64,000 nt of DNA. Source: Loripinus fragilis (lineage: Eukaryota; Mollusca; Bivalvia; Lucinida; Lucinidae). This document shows positions 1 to 12,788 of this stretch, piece after piece. The DNA lies in contig OZ026515.1 of the NCBI GenBank assembly GCA_964019695.1, positions 73,357,644 to 73,421,643 of the forward strand. Direction: 5' to 3'. Below the pieces are notes generated by a model. The model was not told the DNA's origin. It did no database searches and saw only the letters and a program-made list of their open reading frames with translations. Position 1 is the stretch's first letter, and the number at the start of each line of letters is the position of its first letter. Made by a program: the position numbers and the translations under genes.

Positions 1-105
1 ATGATCTGAATATGGGATTTATGTTTTGTGATTTGCATGTTTCTCTGAAATAACCCTTCGTGGGGGGATATAAATTCGTCAAATTTGTCTTGTTTATTTT
101 CCATT
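1..105 (+). repeat. GGGGGATATAAATTCGTC repeat, copy at window start
   Basis: ATGATCTGAAT ... GGGATTTATGTTTTGTGATTT ... GGGGGATATAAATTCGTC parallels 6788-6890. It is the edge of a dispersed repeat cut by the window. Confidence 0.55.
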
Positions 106-1104
106 TTTCTTCTTCATCCAAACATTGTCATTGTTGAATGTTTGCTATCCTGGCTTCTGAGACTGCAAGTTACAGAAGCAATTATGATTGGACTGGCTGT
201 TATCTCAGCATCATAAGTACATAATTAAGTTATCACTTAAACAAGCATGCTTGTCAAAGAATTGTATCTAATATTAAAGGGATTATTTTGACTCTGGTTT
301 CCCACTGGCTGAAAAATGACTAAATTGAATTTCTGTAGCATAAACAAGTCTGTAAGTTATCATTAGTAGACTATGCTAGACAGTTTGAATACAGTGTTAT
401 GAGTCCATCAGCAGACGGTAAAGAGTTAACAGCAATTTGAGCAACATGGTATCTTTGTAACAGAGTCACACACACAGATTAAACACTTTTTGGGATCCAT
501 AATATAGTTAGCACAAACATGATCATTAAGGTATTAAAAAGAAATGAGTGAAGTCTTACAAAATGTGGTAAAATTTGCTTCTATCATATTTTCATTGCAG
601 TGCTAAGATAATAGATAAACTGGTTCTTTGTCCATAAATAGGTTATCTGGAGTTATATACCCTGGTAAATATTGAATTTTTTCATTATTAAATTTGAAGT
701 ATCTATACTTAAAGTGCTCCAGAACAAAGGTACATTTACTTATGTGGTGAAAATATTATCCTCCCCCTCCCCTACTCTTCTATAGTTACCTAGGTTTTTC
801 TTCTGTTTTGCTTTCTGGACACCCATATTATTAATGGGACTTTTGGCAAAAAGTGCAGACCCTGATGAAATGTCGCATAATAATGCAGCATTAAATTTTG
901 GTCTGCGCTGTTTGCCAAGATAAAAACAATATTCGGGGACTGAAATACATCTAAACCTGTTTCCTTCCTGCAGTCATGCATTTTGTTGTCTGCTCTCTCT
1001 TCTGCTAATTTATGCTCTTGCAAACAGTATGGACCCAAAGGAGCAGTCTGATCAGGGCTCAGTGTTCGTTTTCATCATAAAATCTAGTCATACCTTTAAC
1101 ATGA
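106..1104. other. No gene seen
   Basis: AT-rich sequence. The 82-codon frames on each strand near 790-1277 overlap repeat-like words (GGACCCAAAG..CAGTCTGATC) and show no protein motif. Confidence 0.5.
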
Positions 1105-1250
1105 TTTTTTGTCGTCCAATTTTTTTCAAAATTAACTTTTTTGAAATTTCTTTCAGGAATTATGCCCTCAGAGTGTCAAATACTTACTGGTGTCAGGCCC
1201 AACGCCTGATCAGGGTCAAAACAGTTTGCAAAGGTTATCAGCTGACAACA
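1105..1250 (+). repeat. Dispersed repeat (CAGTTTGCAAAGGTTATCAGC family)
   Basis: TTTTTTTCAAAATTAACTTTTTTGAA ... TTTCAGGAAT ... GTTTGCAAAGGTTATCAGCTGACAAC. Relatives lie at 16690-16810 (reverse), 17620-17785 and 40795-40922. The element is unnamed. Confidence 0.55.
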
Positions 1251-1637
1251 CAAACCTGCATAGTAAAAAAGTTATAAGCTTGTTTGGATTTCTGTGGGTT
1301 ATAAGTTAATAATTGTATTGAAAGGTATGCAAGCAAAAGATATGGGTCAATCAATGAAAGGTATGGTAAAACAGCATTGATCTTCTATGTTGCAAGCTAA
1401 TCTTAATACTTAACTACCAGCAAAACACAGCTGAAAATGTTGTCTGCTAAAATTACAGATTCATTATATTGAAAGTACTCGTATACTCATTTTGATTAAG
1501 GGGGTTAATACTGAGATCTATAGTTTAAATGCCCCCACCCCCATCACATGTGCACACATTCATTGATATACATCCCAGCTGGAAGAATTATAAAGGTCTT
1601 AAAGCAATATTCATTTGTAGGGACAGCCCCCCCCCCC

Positions 1638-1668
<31 letters not shown>

Positions 1669-2269
1669 ACATCCCACCTACAGTACATGGCGGGGACAAA
1701 TTTTACTCATAAATTACAGCACCACAGAAAGCATTGTCGGGACCTCAAAGAGGTCATTGTTCTGCTCATTGGCCATCTCCATAGGCCGTGGTGATGGTTT
1801 GGGGAGCACTGGTTAAAAATGTGTATCTGCATAAAACTTAGTCTTCAGAAGTGCTGTGAAGACAAAAAGTAGCAATAAGAATTGGCAACCCTTGCCCTTA
1901 CTTGAACAAATGCAAAAGTGCACATTCCTGATGACAGCTTTACTGCAGAAATGGACAGTTCTATTATCCACAAATGCTTTTATAACCATTTTCTTGCTTG
2001 TCCCAACATTTGGTTGTCTGCTCTCTCTTCGGCTTATGTCCTTTGATGGCCAATATTACAAACTATATGGACCCAGATCAGACTGTTTTCTAATTAGGGG
2101 CTGCCTGATCAGTGTTCACAGTGTTTTCTTCCTTGATACAGTATCAGCCTTGAGTACATTTGAATAATAATGCAGCAGACATAATAGATATAAGCTGAGG
2201 ATATTTTCTGGATAAAACATTTAGAAGGATAAGGGTTAAGAAAATCGGGAAAATAGGAAAAAAAATGGT
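1251..2269. other. No gene seen
   Basis: AT-rich sequence with a C/CA tract and a GACCTCAAAGAGGTC palindrome (1741-1755). The 103-codon frame at 1856-2167 has no recognisable domain; its 3' part overlaps the TTGTCTGCTCTCTCTTCGGC dispersed words also seen near 990. Confidence 0.45.
1627..1672. repeat. Poly-C run followed by (CA)n
   Basis: 28 consecutive C (1627-1654), then about nine AC units. The G-rich complement could form a quadruplex; length is likely variable and error-prone in sequencing. Confidence 0.9.
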
Positions 2270-3150
2270 CAAACAATATTGTCCCCCGCCTTTTCGAAGA
2301 AGAGGGAAAGGGACTTAGTTTTTGCCTCTCTGTCCGTCCGTCCGTCCTTCCATTGCCCTATAGAAGTAGGTACCTTGTGGGCGCAACTCCTCCTACACTT
2401 TTATACCGGTTCTTTTGAACTTTCACTGGTGTTTTGGTCATGGTCTGAAGATATGCAAGTGATTTGGATATAATCCCCAGATTATTATCCTTGGACGAAG
2501 TCAGAGGGATATATTTTTGGTGTCGTCAGTGCGTGCGTCCGTCCGTCCGTGCTACTGATATGGATTTGGGGGCCGTTTTAGTCGTCTGGAGATAGACAAG
2601 GGGCCATTTCTTAACAAAGGGGCCATTGCCCTCTGTAAGTTGCCTCAATTGATTCAGGGGACCTCAGGGGAGGTAATAAAATAAACTTAAAAAGGGCCAT
2701 TTCATGTCTATGGTGATGGACGTCCACACTGGAAATGGCCCGTAGTAATTTGTCAGTCTGATATTAACATGCCAATTCGGAGCTAAATTGGCCTGTTATT
2801 TTGGACACTTGGCCCCTTATTAATGGGCCTTTATAGACTGGCCCGATATTCAATATTGGGCGTACGTCCGTCCATTCCGTCCGTCCGGAATCATATCTCA
2901 GTAACTATTGGTCAGATTTAATTCATTCTTAGTACAAATGAATAGTACCATGGACTCTCGATATCCTGTAAGTTTGGTCAAACTCCACCCCTTAACACTT
3001 GAGTTATTGCCCTTGTTTAAGTATAGGCAATTATAAGGCAAAACCTATAATAGCTTTTTCGTGTGATGATCTTCACATTTCATCAAAGCTATTATATTTA
3101 ACAACTTCTCGCTATAGACCATGATTGCCAAGTGCCTGTAGATAAGAATG
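2270..3150. repeat. Mixed GTCCGTCC-bearing repeats
   Basis: Three separate CCGT tracts (2330-2346, 2535-2551, 2865-2887), each next to text such as CTTGTGGGCGCAACTCC and ATCATATCTCAGTAACTATTGG, typical of HINE-like repeat fragments. No gene. Confidence 0.5.
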
Positions 3151-3552
3151 GCAGTGTAAAAGTTTTACCCCACCCCCTTTGACCCCACCTAAGGGGTCAA
3201 AGATCAAATATTTAAATTTTGCAATAACTAAAGCAATTATTAATATTTCTTGCTGAAATTTTGCATGCAGGCAGGGCAGCAATAGATATGAAACATATCA
3301 AACGGGATTTCAGTTTGAAGGCCTTGGTTCGAGTCCCTTGGGTGGACTTAATTGGTGGGGCCGAGGCCAAAATTAAACTTTTTCAGAATATGGTCATGTT
3401 GCATATCAAATTAAAGCTGATAAGGCTGGCAGCAACATGGTAGCAAATATTTTGCCCACAGACACACCCTCGACCCAGGGGGTGGGGTCAAAAGGTCAAA
3501 CTATATATTTTTCTGAAAGTAGTCATGTTGCATATCAAATTAAAGCTGACGA
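3151..3552 (+). repeat. 128-bp tandem block, left of TTCTAGAAC copy 1
   Basis: Units TAAAGCTGA...GCAAATATTTTGCCCACAGACACACC...GTGGGGTCAAAAGGTCAAA...CATGTTGCATATCAAAT recur at 128 bp (3413, 3541). The block continues at 6372. Confidence 0.65.
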
Positions 3553-6371
3553 CCCCTGCGAAATGGTCTAGAACCATCCTAGAAGAGTTCTAGAATTTTC
3601 TAGAACTAAGTTCTAGAACTGTTCTAGATATGTTCTAGAACATTTATGGGACAGATGTAGAACGTTAAATGGGACAATTTTTTGTTCTACAAATGTTCTA
3701 CTGCCAAGGTCAAAAGATTTGTTCTAGAAAAGTTCCAGAAAATTCTAAAAGTTTTTCCTAGAACAGTTTTAGAACAAATCAAGTTTGTTCTAGAACAGTT
3801 CCAGAACAAATCTTTAGAACTTTTATGGAACAATTGTAGAACACCCCTCATAAAACGTCCCATTTAACGTTCTATAAATGTCTCGGAATAGTTCTAGAAC
3901 ATCTGCAGAACTATTCCAGAAATGTTCTAGTGGTTTGTTCTAGAACTGTTCTAGAATTAACCTTGGTTTGTTCTAGAACTGATCTAGAACAAACCTTTAG
4001 AATTTTTCAGGAACAATTGTAGAACAACCCTAAAAAATGTCCCATTTAACGTTCTATAAATGTCTCGGAATAGTTCTAGAACATCTGTAGAATGGTTCCA
4101 GAACTATTCCAGAAATGTTCTAATGGTTTGTTCTAGAACTGTTCTAGAATTAACCTTGGTTTGTTCTAGAACTGATCTAGAACAAACTTTTAGAATTTTT
4201 CTGGAACAATTGTAGAACACCCCTAAAAATGTCTCATTTAACGTTCTATAAAAGTCTGAATCATTCTAGAACATTTTTAGAATGGTTCCAGAACAATTCC
4301 AGAAATGTTCTAATTGTTTGTTCTAGAACTGTTCTAGAATAAACCTTGGCTTCTTCTAGAACTGATTCAGAACAAACCTTTAGAAATTTTCTGGAAAAAC
4401 TGTAGAACAACTCTTCAAAAATCATGTCATAAAAACATTCTATTAATGCCCCTGAATTTATTTAGAGCATTTTAGAATAGTTTAAGAACAATTTCAGGAA
4501 TGTTCTAATGGTTTGTTCTGCAAATGTTCTAATACAACTGAACTTTTTGTAAACAGTAGTTGAATACCTCCCCAAAAATGTCCCATATAGGGTTTGGAAA
4601 TAAGATTTCATCGAATGCTACCTTTATATATCTGGAAAACTGTTGACATTGGTTTAAAACCCCAATAAGTAATCACACAATAAATAAATAAACATCAACT
4701 GGAGGAGAATTCTTATAGGGGCCCTAAGTTGGCCTAAATGTTGTTAGTTATTGCCACCCTGTTACCCCACCCATTTCAAAACATTGTCATGCATTTGACC
4801 ATGGAAAAACAGCAACTACAGCAACAATAAACATTAAAACTTAAGAAATTGTGCCTCAAGCCTACTCACTGTCCCAGACTATAATACTGTCAATTTGCCA
4901 TCTAGAAACTGCCACAAGTGCTTTTTGGGCTCAGCCTTCATAATCCCTCCAATTATGGCAGCCATGTTTTTCCCAACATCAATCTGGTTAAATTAATGAT
5001 AATGACATGCTTGTTCTAGAACTGTTCTAAAAATGTTCTAGAACATTTTTTAACTTTTGTAGAACTTGCTGGTTCAGTAAATTTCAGTAAAATATTTCTC
5101 CCGAATTATCAGTGAATTGAAAAATAAATAACATTTATTGCAAAACTGTAACATTGTAGTTTTTGGAAAACTTATTGGATGTTAACTGCTCAACCCCTGT
5201 TTATAGTAATTAAGCCATGATCATCTTCTCATTGTGGTAACATGCCACCCTGTATTACCCCACCCATACAAATCATTGTCTTGCATTTGCTAAAAAAACT
5301 TACAAACAACAACCCCACCATTAATCAACATTAAAACCTTAGAGAAACTGTTTCTCAGGTCTACTCACTGTCTCAGGCAAAACTACTATCATGTTTGCCA
5401 TCTAGAAATTCCAAAACAAATGTTTTTGAAGAGCCTCCACATTTTCCCTCTAATTCTTGCAGCCATGTTTTTCCCATCATCCATCTGGTTATCACATGTT
5501 TCCTCTTTAAATGTTCTAAAAATGTTCTAGAACTTTTAAGAACATTTCTAGAACTTGCTGGTTCTATAAAAGTACTAAATGAGTTCTAGAACTTAATTTG
5601 ATTTTTCTTTTACTTGTTTTGCCCTTTTTTTTCTTTTTTTCTCTATATACTGCCAGACCCTCGGACACTCCAGGTTGCAGGATGAAAGCCTACAAGTAAT
5701 TAACCATATCTAAATTACCGTAGGGTTCTTTAACCTGCACAAGGGGTGACCTTCCCTTCAAAGGGGACATCCAGTTAACGTCCCCATCCAAAGGACCATG
5801 CACTTATCTCTTATCTAGTGTCATCCCTGCAAATGACACCAGAGAAAGCGTGTTCGTACACAGAAAGTTTCCTCACCACAAGCAGGGATTGAACCTGGGA
5901 CCTCTAGAACCAAAGGCAAGTGCCCAACCACTGAGCTACCTGATGCTTTCTGCTCTTGAGAAGTTCCAAAAATGTTCTAGAATTTATTAGTATATTTGTA
6001 GAATTAACTAGTTCTAAAAAGTAAGACAAATGTTCTAGAACTTAATTTGAATCATTTTTAGAAGTTTCTCTCAACTTATTTTGTTCTTGATTTGTTCTAA
6101 AAATGTTCTAGAATATTATTAGAACATTTGTAGAACTAACTGGTTCTTGATTTGTTCTAAAAATGTTCTAGAATATTTCAAGAACGCTTATAGAATGACA
6201 ATCAGTTCTAGAATGTGTTTGATTTGTTCTATAACAATGTTCTAGAACAGTTGTAGAACCAGAGTTCTAGAACGAACATATTTACCTGTTTAGAACAGTT
6301 CTAGAACAGTTCTAAATGTTCTAGAACAGTTCTAGAACATCTCCAATTTGTAGAACAAAATTTCGCAGGGG
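3553..6371. mobile_element. TTCTAGAAC-array TIR element, copy 1
   Basis: Non-coding element of 2,819 bp with terminal inverted repeats CCCCTGCGAAA / TTTCGCAGGGG, flanked on both sides by GA. The outer ~1 kb on the left and ~0.45 kb on the right are dense arrays of TTCTAGAAC, TTCCAGAA and relatives. The centre is ordinary AT-rich sequence carrying a SINE (about 5625-5950). The flanking host is a 128-bp tandem unit; removing the element and one GA restores the spacing of an intact unit (3413-3435), which supports a 2-bp target duplication. No transposase is visible, so it is non-autonomous. Confidence 0.75.
5625..5950 (-). mobile_element. tRNA-derived SINE (type C) inside TTCTAGAAC copy 1
   Basis: Read on the minus strand it starts GCATCAGGTAGCTCAGTGG (A box TAGCTCAGTGG) and has the B box GGTTCAATCCC; it ends in an A/G-rich tail, seen here as the T-rich tract at 5626-5643. 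Copy 2 of the host element lacks it, which shows the empty site. Confidence 0.6.
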
Positions 6372-6720
6372 GATGCTGGCAGCAGCATGGTAGCAAATAT
6401 TTTGCCCACAGACACACCCTTGACCCAGGGGGTGGGGTCAAAAGGTCAAACTATATCTCTTACTGAAAGTAGTCATGTTGCATATCAAATTAAAGGGAAT
6501 TGAGCACAGAGCACCATGAAAGCAAATATGCTGTCATTACACACACCAACGACCCCTAGGGTGGGGTCAAAAGGTCATTTTTTGTTCTTTTCTAAAAGTG
6601 GTCATGTTGCATATCAAAGTAAAGTGGGGAAGAAGTGTAGACCTACATGCAAGGTAACACTTTGAATTTACACACAATCTTGACCTCTGAGGTTGGGTTT
6701 AAAGGTCAGATATTGAAATT
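6372..6720 (+). repeat. 128-bp tandem block, right of TTCTAGAAC copy 1
   Basis: Resumes GCTGGCAGCAGCATGGTAGC in register with the block at 3151-3552, followed by two more diverged units. Confidence 0.65.
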
Positions 6721-6787
6721 GTGCAGATGTAAGTATATATTTTTTTTATTAAACTAAGCACTAAAACATACAGACAGGCGTTTGTTA

Positions 6788-7269
6788 TGATCTGAATGAT
6801 ACTGTAGGTGAACTAAGGGTTAGATAAATGGGATTTATGTTTTGTGATTTACATCTTCGTCGGGGGATATAAATTCGTCGAATTTGCCTTGTTTTTTGTC
6901 ACTTTTTTCTTAAGTTAAACTTAGCCATTTTTCGGGCATTATCTATAATAACAGTGTGAATGGACAGGGGATACCTTGTGGGCGCAACCTTTCCTGCAGT
7001 TTTATACTGATTCTTTTGAAACTTCACTTGTGTTTTGGTCATGGTCTGAAAATATGCATGTGGTTTGGGTATAATCCTCAGATTATTTTTTGTTACTTTT
7101 TTCGCAAGTTGAACATAGCCATTTTTTAGGCATTATATATAACAATGTGAATGGACAGGGGATAGATACCTTGTGGGTGTAACTCCTCCTACAGTTTTAT
7201 ACCTATTTTTTTCGAAACTTCACTGGTGTTTTGGTCATGGTGTGGTTAAGATATAATCCTCAGATTTTT
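6788..7269 (+). repeat. Host repeat of the nested stack, left part
   Basis: GGGGGATATAAATTCGTCG, then two ~150-bp units with CTTGTGGGCGCAAC and CTTCACTTGTGTTTTGGTCATGG. It continues after H1 at 16345-16672, where GTGGGGGACATAAATTC closes it. Confidence 0.55.
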
Positions 7270-7937
7270 AGCTCACCTGAGCTGAAGGCTCCGAGGTGTG
7301 CTTATAGTATACCAGTGACTCCGGCGTCCGTGTACGTCCGTCCGTCAAACATCTTCTCCTCTGAAACTACTGGGCTAATTGAACTCAAATTTCATATGGA
7401 GACTCCTTAGGATGGGGGAACGAAAGCTTGTTCAAATGGTCCTGGTCACATGACCAAGATGGCCGCCATGCCCATATATGGTAAAAACCCTTTAAAAATC
7501 TTCTTCTCCAGAACCAGAAGGCCGATGACCTTGGGACTTGGTATGTAGCATTGAGGATGTGAGGCCTACCAAGTTTGTTCAAATGATGATCCTAGGTTGA
7601 TCTTGACCTACTTAACATCAAGGTCAAATTTGCTTTCTAATGCATTTAAATGGGAATTTTTTTGAAAGTTGATTTTTTGAAAACTGTTGAAGCCAAAGTC
7701 ATTATAATCACTAGATATGTTTAACCTAATGGGACGATGGCTATAAATAAGTCCCAAAAGTCAAGGTTAACCTTTGACCTTCCTCTTGAAGTCACTCATA
7801 TTGGATTCCCATCAATATATTAAAACATAGTTTTCACAGAAACCATTAGGCCAATCAAACTCCTTTTGATAATGGTGCCAAAATATATACAAATTGTTCT
7901 GGTCACATGCCCAAGATGGTTGACATGCCCATATAAC

Positions 7938-8450
7938 CCTTGCGAAAAATTGTTCCATATAATCCCAAATAATTGGTATGTTCTAGAATGTTCTAGAAAG
8001 TCTCAGTCCAGTTCCAATTCTGCTTGAATAGAACTTTCTGGGATTTTGTGGTACTTCATTTTATATGGTATTTAATGGAATTCCATTAAATCCCAAAAGT
8101 TGGAACAATTGGTATTTTCTGTCACTATCTGGAACTGGAAAATCCCAAAAAGTCTCAAATAATTCTACTTAAAATATAAGTGGGATTTATGTTACTTTCT
8201 GGGATAAATATTCCATTTAATCCCAGAAAGTCCCAGTAGGTACTTTAAATGGGATTTATTAAGATTTTCTGGGACTTAGTCAATTCAACACACCCATATA
8301 ATTTCTTCCATGACCGATTATTGGGATTAAATGGAATCTTTTGGTACTACTAGTAAATACCTTGGTTCCATTTAATAACAAATAATCCCAACCTAGATTT
8401 GCATAGGACCATTATATTCTGAACTCAGTCTGACCTTGAAATATGATATA
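7938..8450. repeat. GGGATTTA/TGGTATT word array, left end of D1
   Basis: Words GGGATTTTGTGG, TGGAATTCCATTAAATCCCA, TTTCTGGGA, AGTCCCAGTAGG in both orientations; counterpart at 53400-53911. Confidence 0.6.
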
Positions 8451-8960
8451 ACTGTGTTAACCTGGTTCTCTCATTTTAATGACTCAAGCTAAATTCTTTA
8501 ATCTTGCAGGAAACCAGAAAAAGATTCAAATTAACCTCATGGTTTGCAAGGCTCTAACTATTTGACAAATTTTGTGTTAATTTTGGATATATACTGCATA
8601 AACTGCGCAAAATAAATCCTACAACAGACAATGTGAGTAAATAGAACATATTTCTATGCTTATAATTAATACTTGCATGAGACTTTTCATCATATAATTT
8701 AGTTTCTCAGAAACAAAGCCATTTGTAGTTGTTCCTTTCTTTAAATGCTGATGACAGACACTTATTACTGAATTGTGTTCATTATGGTTATACAATTTTA
8801 CCATTATCAATATCATTTACAGCAGCATTCGTGGCAGTACTACGCTAAGTTAGTGTGGTACTTGTAAGCGTAGAGATTAGGTTAATTACTGAATTTACAG
8901 GATAATCAGGCTGATCATTGGGGCTTATTTTTATTTGATTTTTTTTATCACCATGCTCTT
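8451..8960. other. D-element core, no gene seen
   Basis: Matches 51500-51940 and 53330-53400 reversed. The 65-codon minus frame at 8619-8816 is interrupted in D2, so coding is unlikely. Confidence 0.5.
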
Positions 8961-8965
8961 TTTAT

Positions 8966-10459
8966 CCCCCGACCCTAAAAGGATCGGGGGATATAGCGAT
9001 CAGCCTGGCGTCCGTCCGTCTGTCCGTCTGTCCGTCTGTCCGTCTGTCCGTCCGTCTGTCCGTCCGTAGACAAAAGCTTGTGCGCTCAATAACTTTTATA
9101 CCCTTTGAGATATTTTGATAATATTTGGTAGGCATGTATATCGGGTCAAGACGGTGTGTCGCGTGCAAGAATGGTTGCTCTCCCTTGCTGGCCTTTTGAG
9201 TTATCTCTCTTGAATGAACTTTATAAGGGGAAGCTTGTGCGCTCAATAACTTTTATACCCTTTGAGATATTTTGATAATATTTGGTAGGAATGTATATCG
9301 GGTCAAGACGGTGTGTCACGTGCAAGAATGGTTGCTCTCCCTTGCTGGCCTTTTGAGTTATCTCTCTTGAATGAACTTTATAAGGGGAAGCTTGTGCGCT
9401 CAATAACTTTCATACCCTTTGAGATATTTTGATAATATTTGGTAGGCATGTATATCGGGTCAAGGCGTTGTGTCGCGTGCAAGAATGGTTACTCTCCTTT
9501 AATGGACTTTTGAGCTATCTCCCTTGAGTGAAATTTAAATTTTATAGGGGGAAGCATGTGCACTTTATAACTTTAATACCCTTTGAGATATTTTGATAAT
9601 ATTTGGCATGCATGTATATCAGGTGAAGACGGTGTGTTGCGTGCAAGAATGGTTGCTCTCCTTTAATGTTTTTTGAGTTATCTCCCTTGAATGAACTTTA
9701 TAGGAGGAAGCTTGTGCGCTCAATAACTTTAATATCCTTTGAGATATTTTGATAATATATGGTATATATGTATAATAGGTCAAGGGGGTGTCTTGCATTC
9801 AAGAATTGTTGTTCTCCCTTGCTGGACTTATAAGTTATCTCCCTTGAATGAACTTTATAGGAGGAAGCTTGTGCACTCAATAACTTTAATACCCTTTGAG
9901 ATATTTTTATGATCTTTGGTAGACATATATATAAGGTGAAAACGGTGTGTCACATGCAAGAATGGTTGTTCTCCCTTACAGCCCTTTGAGTTATCTCCCT
10001 TGAATGAACTTTTGTGCTCAATGACTCATATCATTTGAGATATTTTGATGATATTTAGTATACATATATATCAGGTCAAGACAGCTCCCGCTTGTTATCC
10101 TTTAGAGTTACTTCTCTTGAATGAACTTTATAGGGAAAGCTTGTGCACTCAATATCTCTTATACACTTAGAGATATTTTAATGATATTTGGTATACATAA
10201 ATATCAGGTGAAGACAGTGTATCTTGTGCAATAATGGTTGCTCCCCTAACTGTCCTTTTGAATTTTCTCCCTTGGTGTATCACCTGCAGGCATGATTGCT
10301 TTTAAATTACAATTTAAATAAAATTGGTTATTGGTAAAAATGAAGTCTCTACAGTCAGCCTTCCACTTTTGTTCGCAGTGACACTCAGTATTATCACATC
10401 AAATATATATACTAGGTTGGCTGCTTGTAACTGCATATCAATTACTTTTTGGTCGGGGG
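8966..10459. mobile_element. Tandem-array element in D1 (157-bp units, TCCCCCGACC ends)
   Basis: Bounded by TCCCCCGACC (8966) and GGTCGGGGGA (to about 10459), an inverted terminal match. A CCGTCTGTC tract (9009-9067) is followed by about eight diverged units beginning AAGCTTGTGCGCTCAATAAC at 9074, 9231, 9388, 9552, 9708, 9865 and 10137, plus a shortened one near 10013. Period is about 157 bp. It is absent from D2, so it was added to D1 later. A HINE/pearl-like tandem element is the best guess. Confidence 0.6.
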
Positions 10460-10704
10460 ATTTGTCATCTCCTCTGATGGCTATTTTTAAAAGGTGTTGG
10501 GAGAAATTGTGATTGCCTTCGTCTGTATATCAGATTTCTGTTTGTTATGCAAGCTTCAAAACAACTGGACAGATTATCCAACCAAATTTGTTGAGCAACT
10601 GGTGTATGCAACAGCAAAGTTTCAATACCCAAATGATCTGGGATGTAGGTCAAAAGTGTCCTTCGATCTGCCCATTTGCCTGCAATACTATCCCCTTGCA
10701 AACG

Positions 10705-11029
10705 GTTTGTTTTTTTGTTTTGTTGCTTTACGTTCCAAGTCAACAGCTATGGTCATGGCAGGACGGTCAGTTCACCTAACCACACTTTTTCCTGGGCAAG
10801 CTTTAACAAGCAGTTAACCAGTACTTCGTGCACATACTTTCGCTTGAAACTGACAACAACCCTTCTTGAATGATTCAGCGGAAGGGAGGAGAATGACCAT
10901 AGAAATTATTTCATGATCAATCTCCACAAAAGTATGGGACCGGGTCGGGATCGAACCTGCGACCTCTGGATCTGCATTCAGACTCACATCTGTTGCCAGA
11001 CAAGTTACCGACTGCGCAAACGGTCATAC
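10705..11029 (-). mobile_element. tRNA-derived SINE (type B) in D1
   Basis: Minus-strand head GACCGTTTGCGCAGTCGG (near 11027) with B box GGTTCGATCCC (about 10941-10951), then a body and an A/C-rich tail seen here as TTTGTTTTTTTG at the left. The same SINE lies at the matching place in D2, so it predates the separation of D1 and D2. Confidence 0.6.
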
Positions 11030-11594
11030 TGAATCCGACCAAATTTGTTTGGTGACTTACTTACACAGGTGGGTGAGCAGGAGCATTACCGTTTTTTGTT
11101 TTTTGGATCCCCCTTGCATGGGCCCCAGTGAGTGTGCATTTTCTGGCTTTGCTGTCTCGATAGAACTCAACCAAATTTGTGAGCAACTTAAACAAATTAT
11201 GTATACAAGAGCTTATTTTTGGGTACTCCACTCAGAGGCGCCCTGTAAAGGGTCAAAAGTGTCTGCCCATTCTTCTTTTATGCTAATCCAAACATGCTGG
11301 GCTGAATTCAACCGAATTTGTTGAAAGGTCAACTTTCTCACAAGTGGGGAGTGCTAAAGAACATTTATTTTTTATCCTTCCAACCAATTGAACTTGCAAG
11401 TAACTAGTTAAAAGTGTCTGTTTATCTGTCCATTTACTAATTATGCTATCCCCTAACCTGCTTCATTTTGGATATGGTGAACCCACAGGGAATTAATACA
11501 GGAAAGTTATATAAATGGACCTGTGATCAACCAATTATTACCGCTTGATCAGAAATTGGGCACACTGAAGGTGCTAGCATCAGTAGTAAGTTTT
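11030..11594. other. D-element core, no gene seen
   Basis: Conserved between D1 and D2 (counterpart 50340-50950, reversed). The 91-codon frame at 11049-11324 is not preserved in D2 (its 84-codon frame is shifted), so coding is unlikely. Confidence 0.5.
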
Positions 11595-11827
11595 ATCAGA
11601 TTATAGCATTGGTGGTACTTTCAGATTTTGGTTTCTGTACTATATGGTATTATCTCGTACTTTCAGTTTTTTGCATTGGTACTAATTGGTATTTTGTGGT
11701 ACTTACAAATTTTGGTATTGGTACTATTTGGTATTATATGGTACTTTCAGATTTTGGTATGGACACTATTTGGTATTTGGTGGTACTTTCTGATTTTGGT
11801 ATTTATACTATTTGGTATTTTATGGTA
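11595..11827. repeat. TGGTACTTTCAG tandem array, left part in D1
   Basis: Diverged units of about 47 bp built from GGTACTTTCAGATTTTGG, TATTGGTACTATT and TGGTATTTTATGG. The short ORFs here are a consequence of the repeat. E1 interrupts the array at 11828. Confidence 0.7.
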
Positions 11828-12788
11828 CGGTAAATGTTCTAAAATTTCGAACACTCTAAAATTACGAACACCTAAAATTATCGCCGAAAATAATTTTTAA
11901 AACATTCTAAAAAATCGAACACTGACCTTTTTGGGAAAAGTGAATTTCTAAAATTACGAACACAAGTTATTTTCGGCGATGTCCGTTTATCTGTTTGTCC
12001 CATCCGTGCTCGGTTTACTTTTAACGTACGTGAGCGGTAGCGACATTTGGAAAGTTCCATTCCACTTAAATGGGTAATCTGGTACGCGACGTTCTTTTTC
12101 GCATGCCGAGCACAAGACTATACTTTTTGTCTGCTAATTGTGCGATAAAATCAAAGGCAAGAGCGCATTAAAAGCACGGACTTTCCTACATGTAGTACGT
12201 GACAAAGTTCATGCATGTTATTGGTATAAGCTGTCCGGAAAATAGTGCAGGCTACCTGCAGCGTGTTCAAATATTTTTAAAACCTTTCATTGGCGAAATT
12301 TTTACCTATAAGAAGCATCCGATCAGCAATGGTCATTAACATGGATTTCCTTCGTCAGTATATTGTCACAGACATTAAACAGACATGCCTCGGGCAAGGA
12401 TTAGGAGTTACAATTACCGGGAAAAAACGCCAATCTTAGCTTGTGTTCACCATGAAGGACTTAGGTCATACCAGTGACCCATATATATATATATAGGTCA
12501 CTGGTCATACGCTGCCTGGTCGTCAAAATTGAACATTTGCAAGTAACAGTAGATGTTGTTACTTTAAAAATGACATGCAAACCACAGCGTTAAACAACTG
12601 AGTAAATTTGCTAAAACTTAAAGGGCCTTTTTTCCAAGTTGTGGTTTCAGTCATGAGACACAAAATTAATCCATTCAACATAAAAGCGGTGATGCTTGAC
12701 CATCAATGCTGTATTGAGAATGCACACTTGCGCAGGCTCGTCTGAGTCTTTGACGCACGTGGTAAGTACCAAAATATCATGAAATTAC

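Noticed and set aside
9074..10280. Regularly spaced repeats considered as a CRISPR array
   Set aside because: Units are ~157 bp and similar throughout with no unique spacers; the context is animal transposon DNA.
10494..11324. Overlapping frames in the D-element core as a transposase
   Set aside because: They are not maintained in the D2 copy and contain a tRNA-derived SINE.
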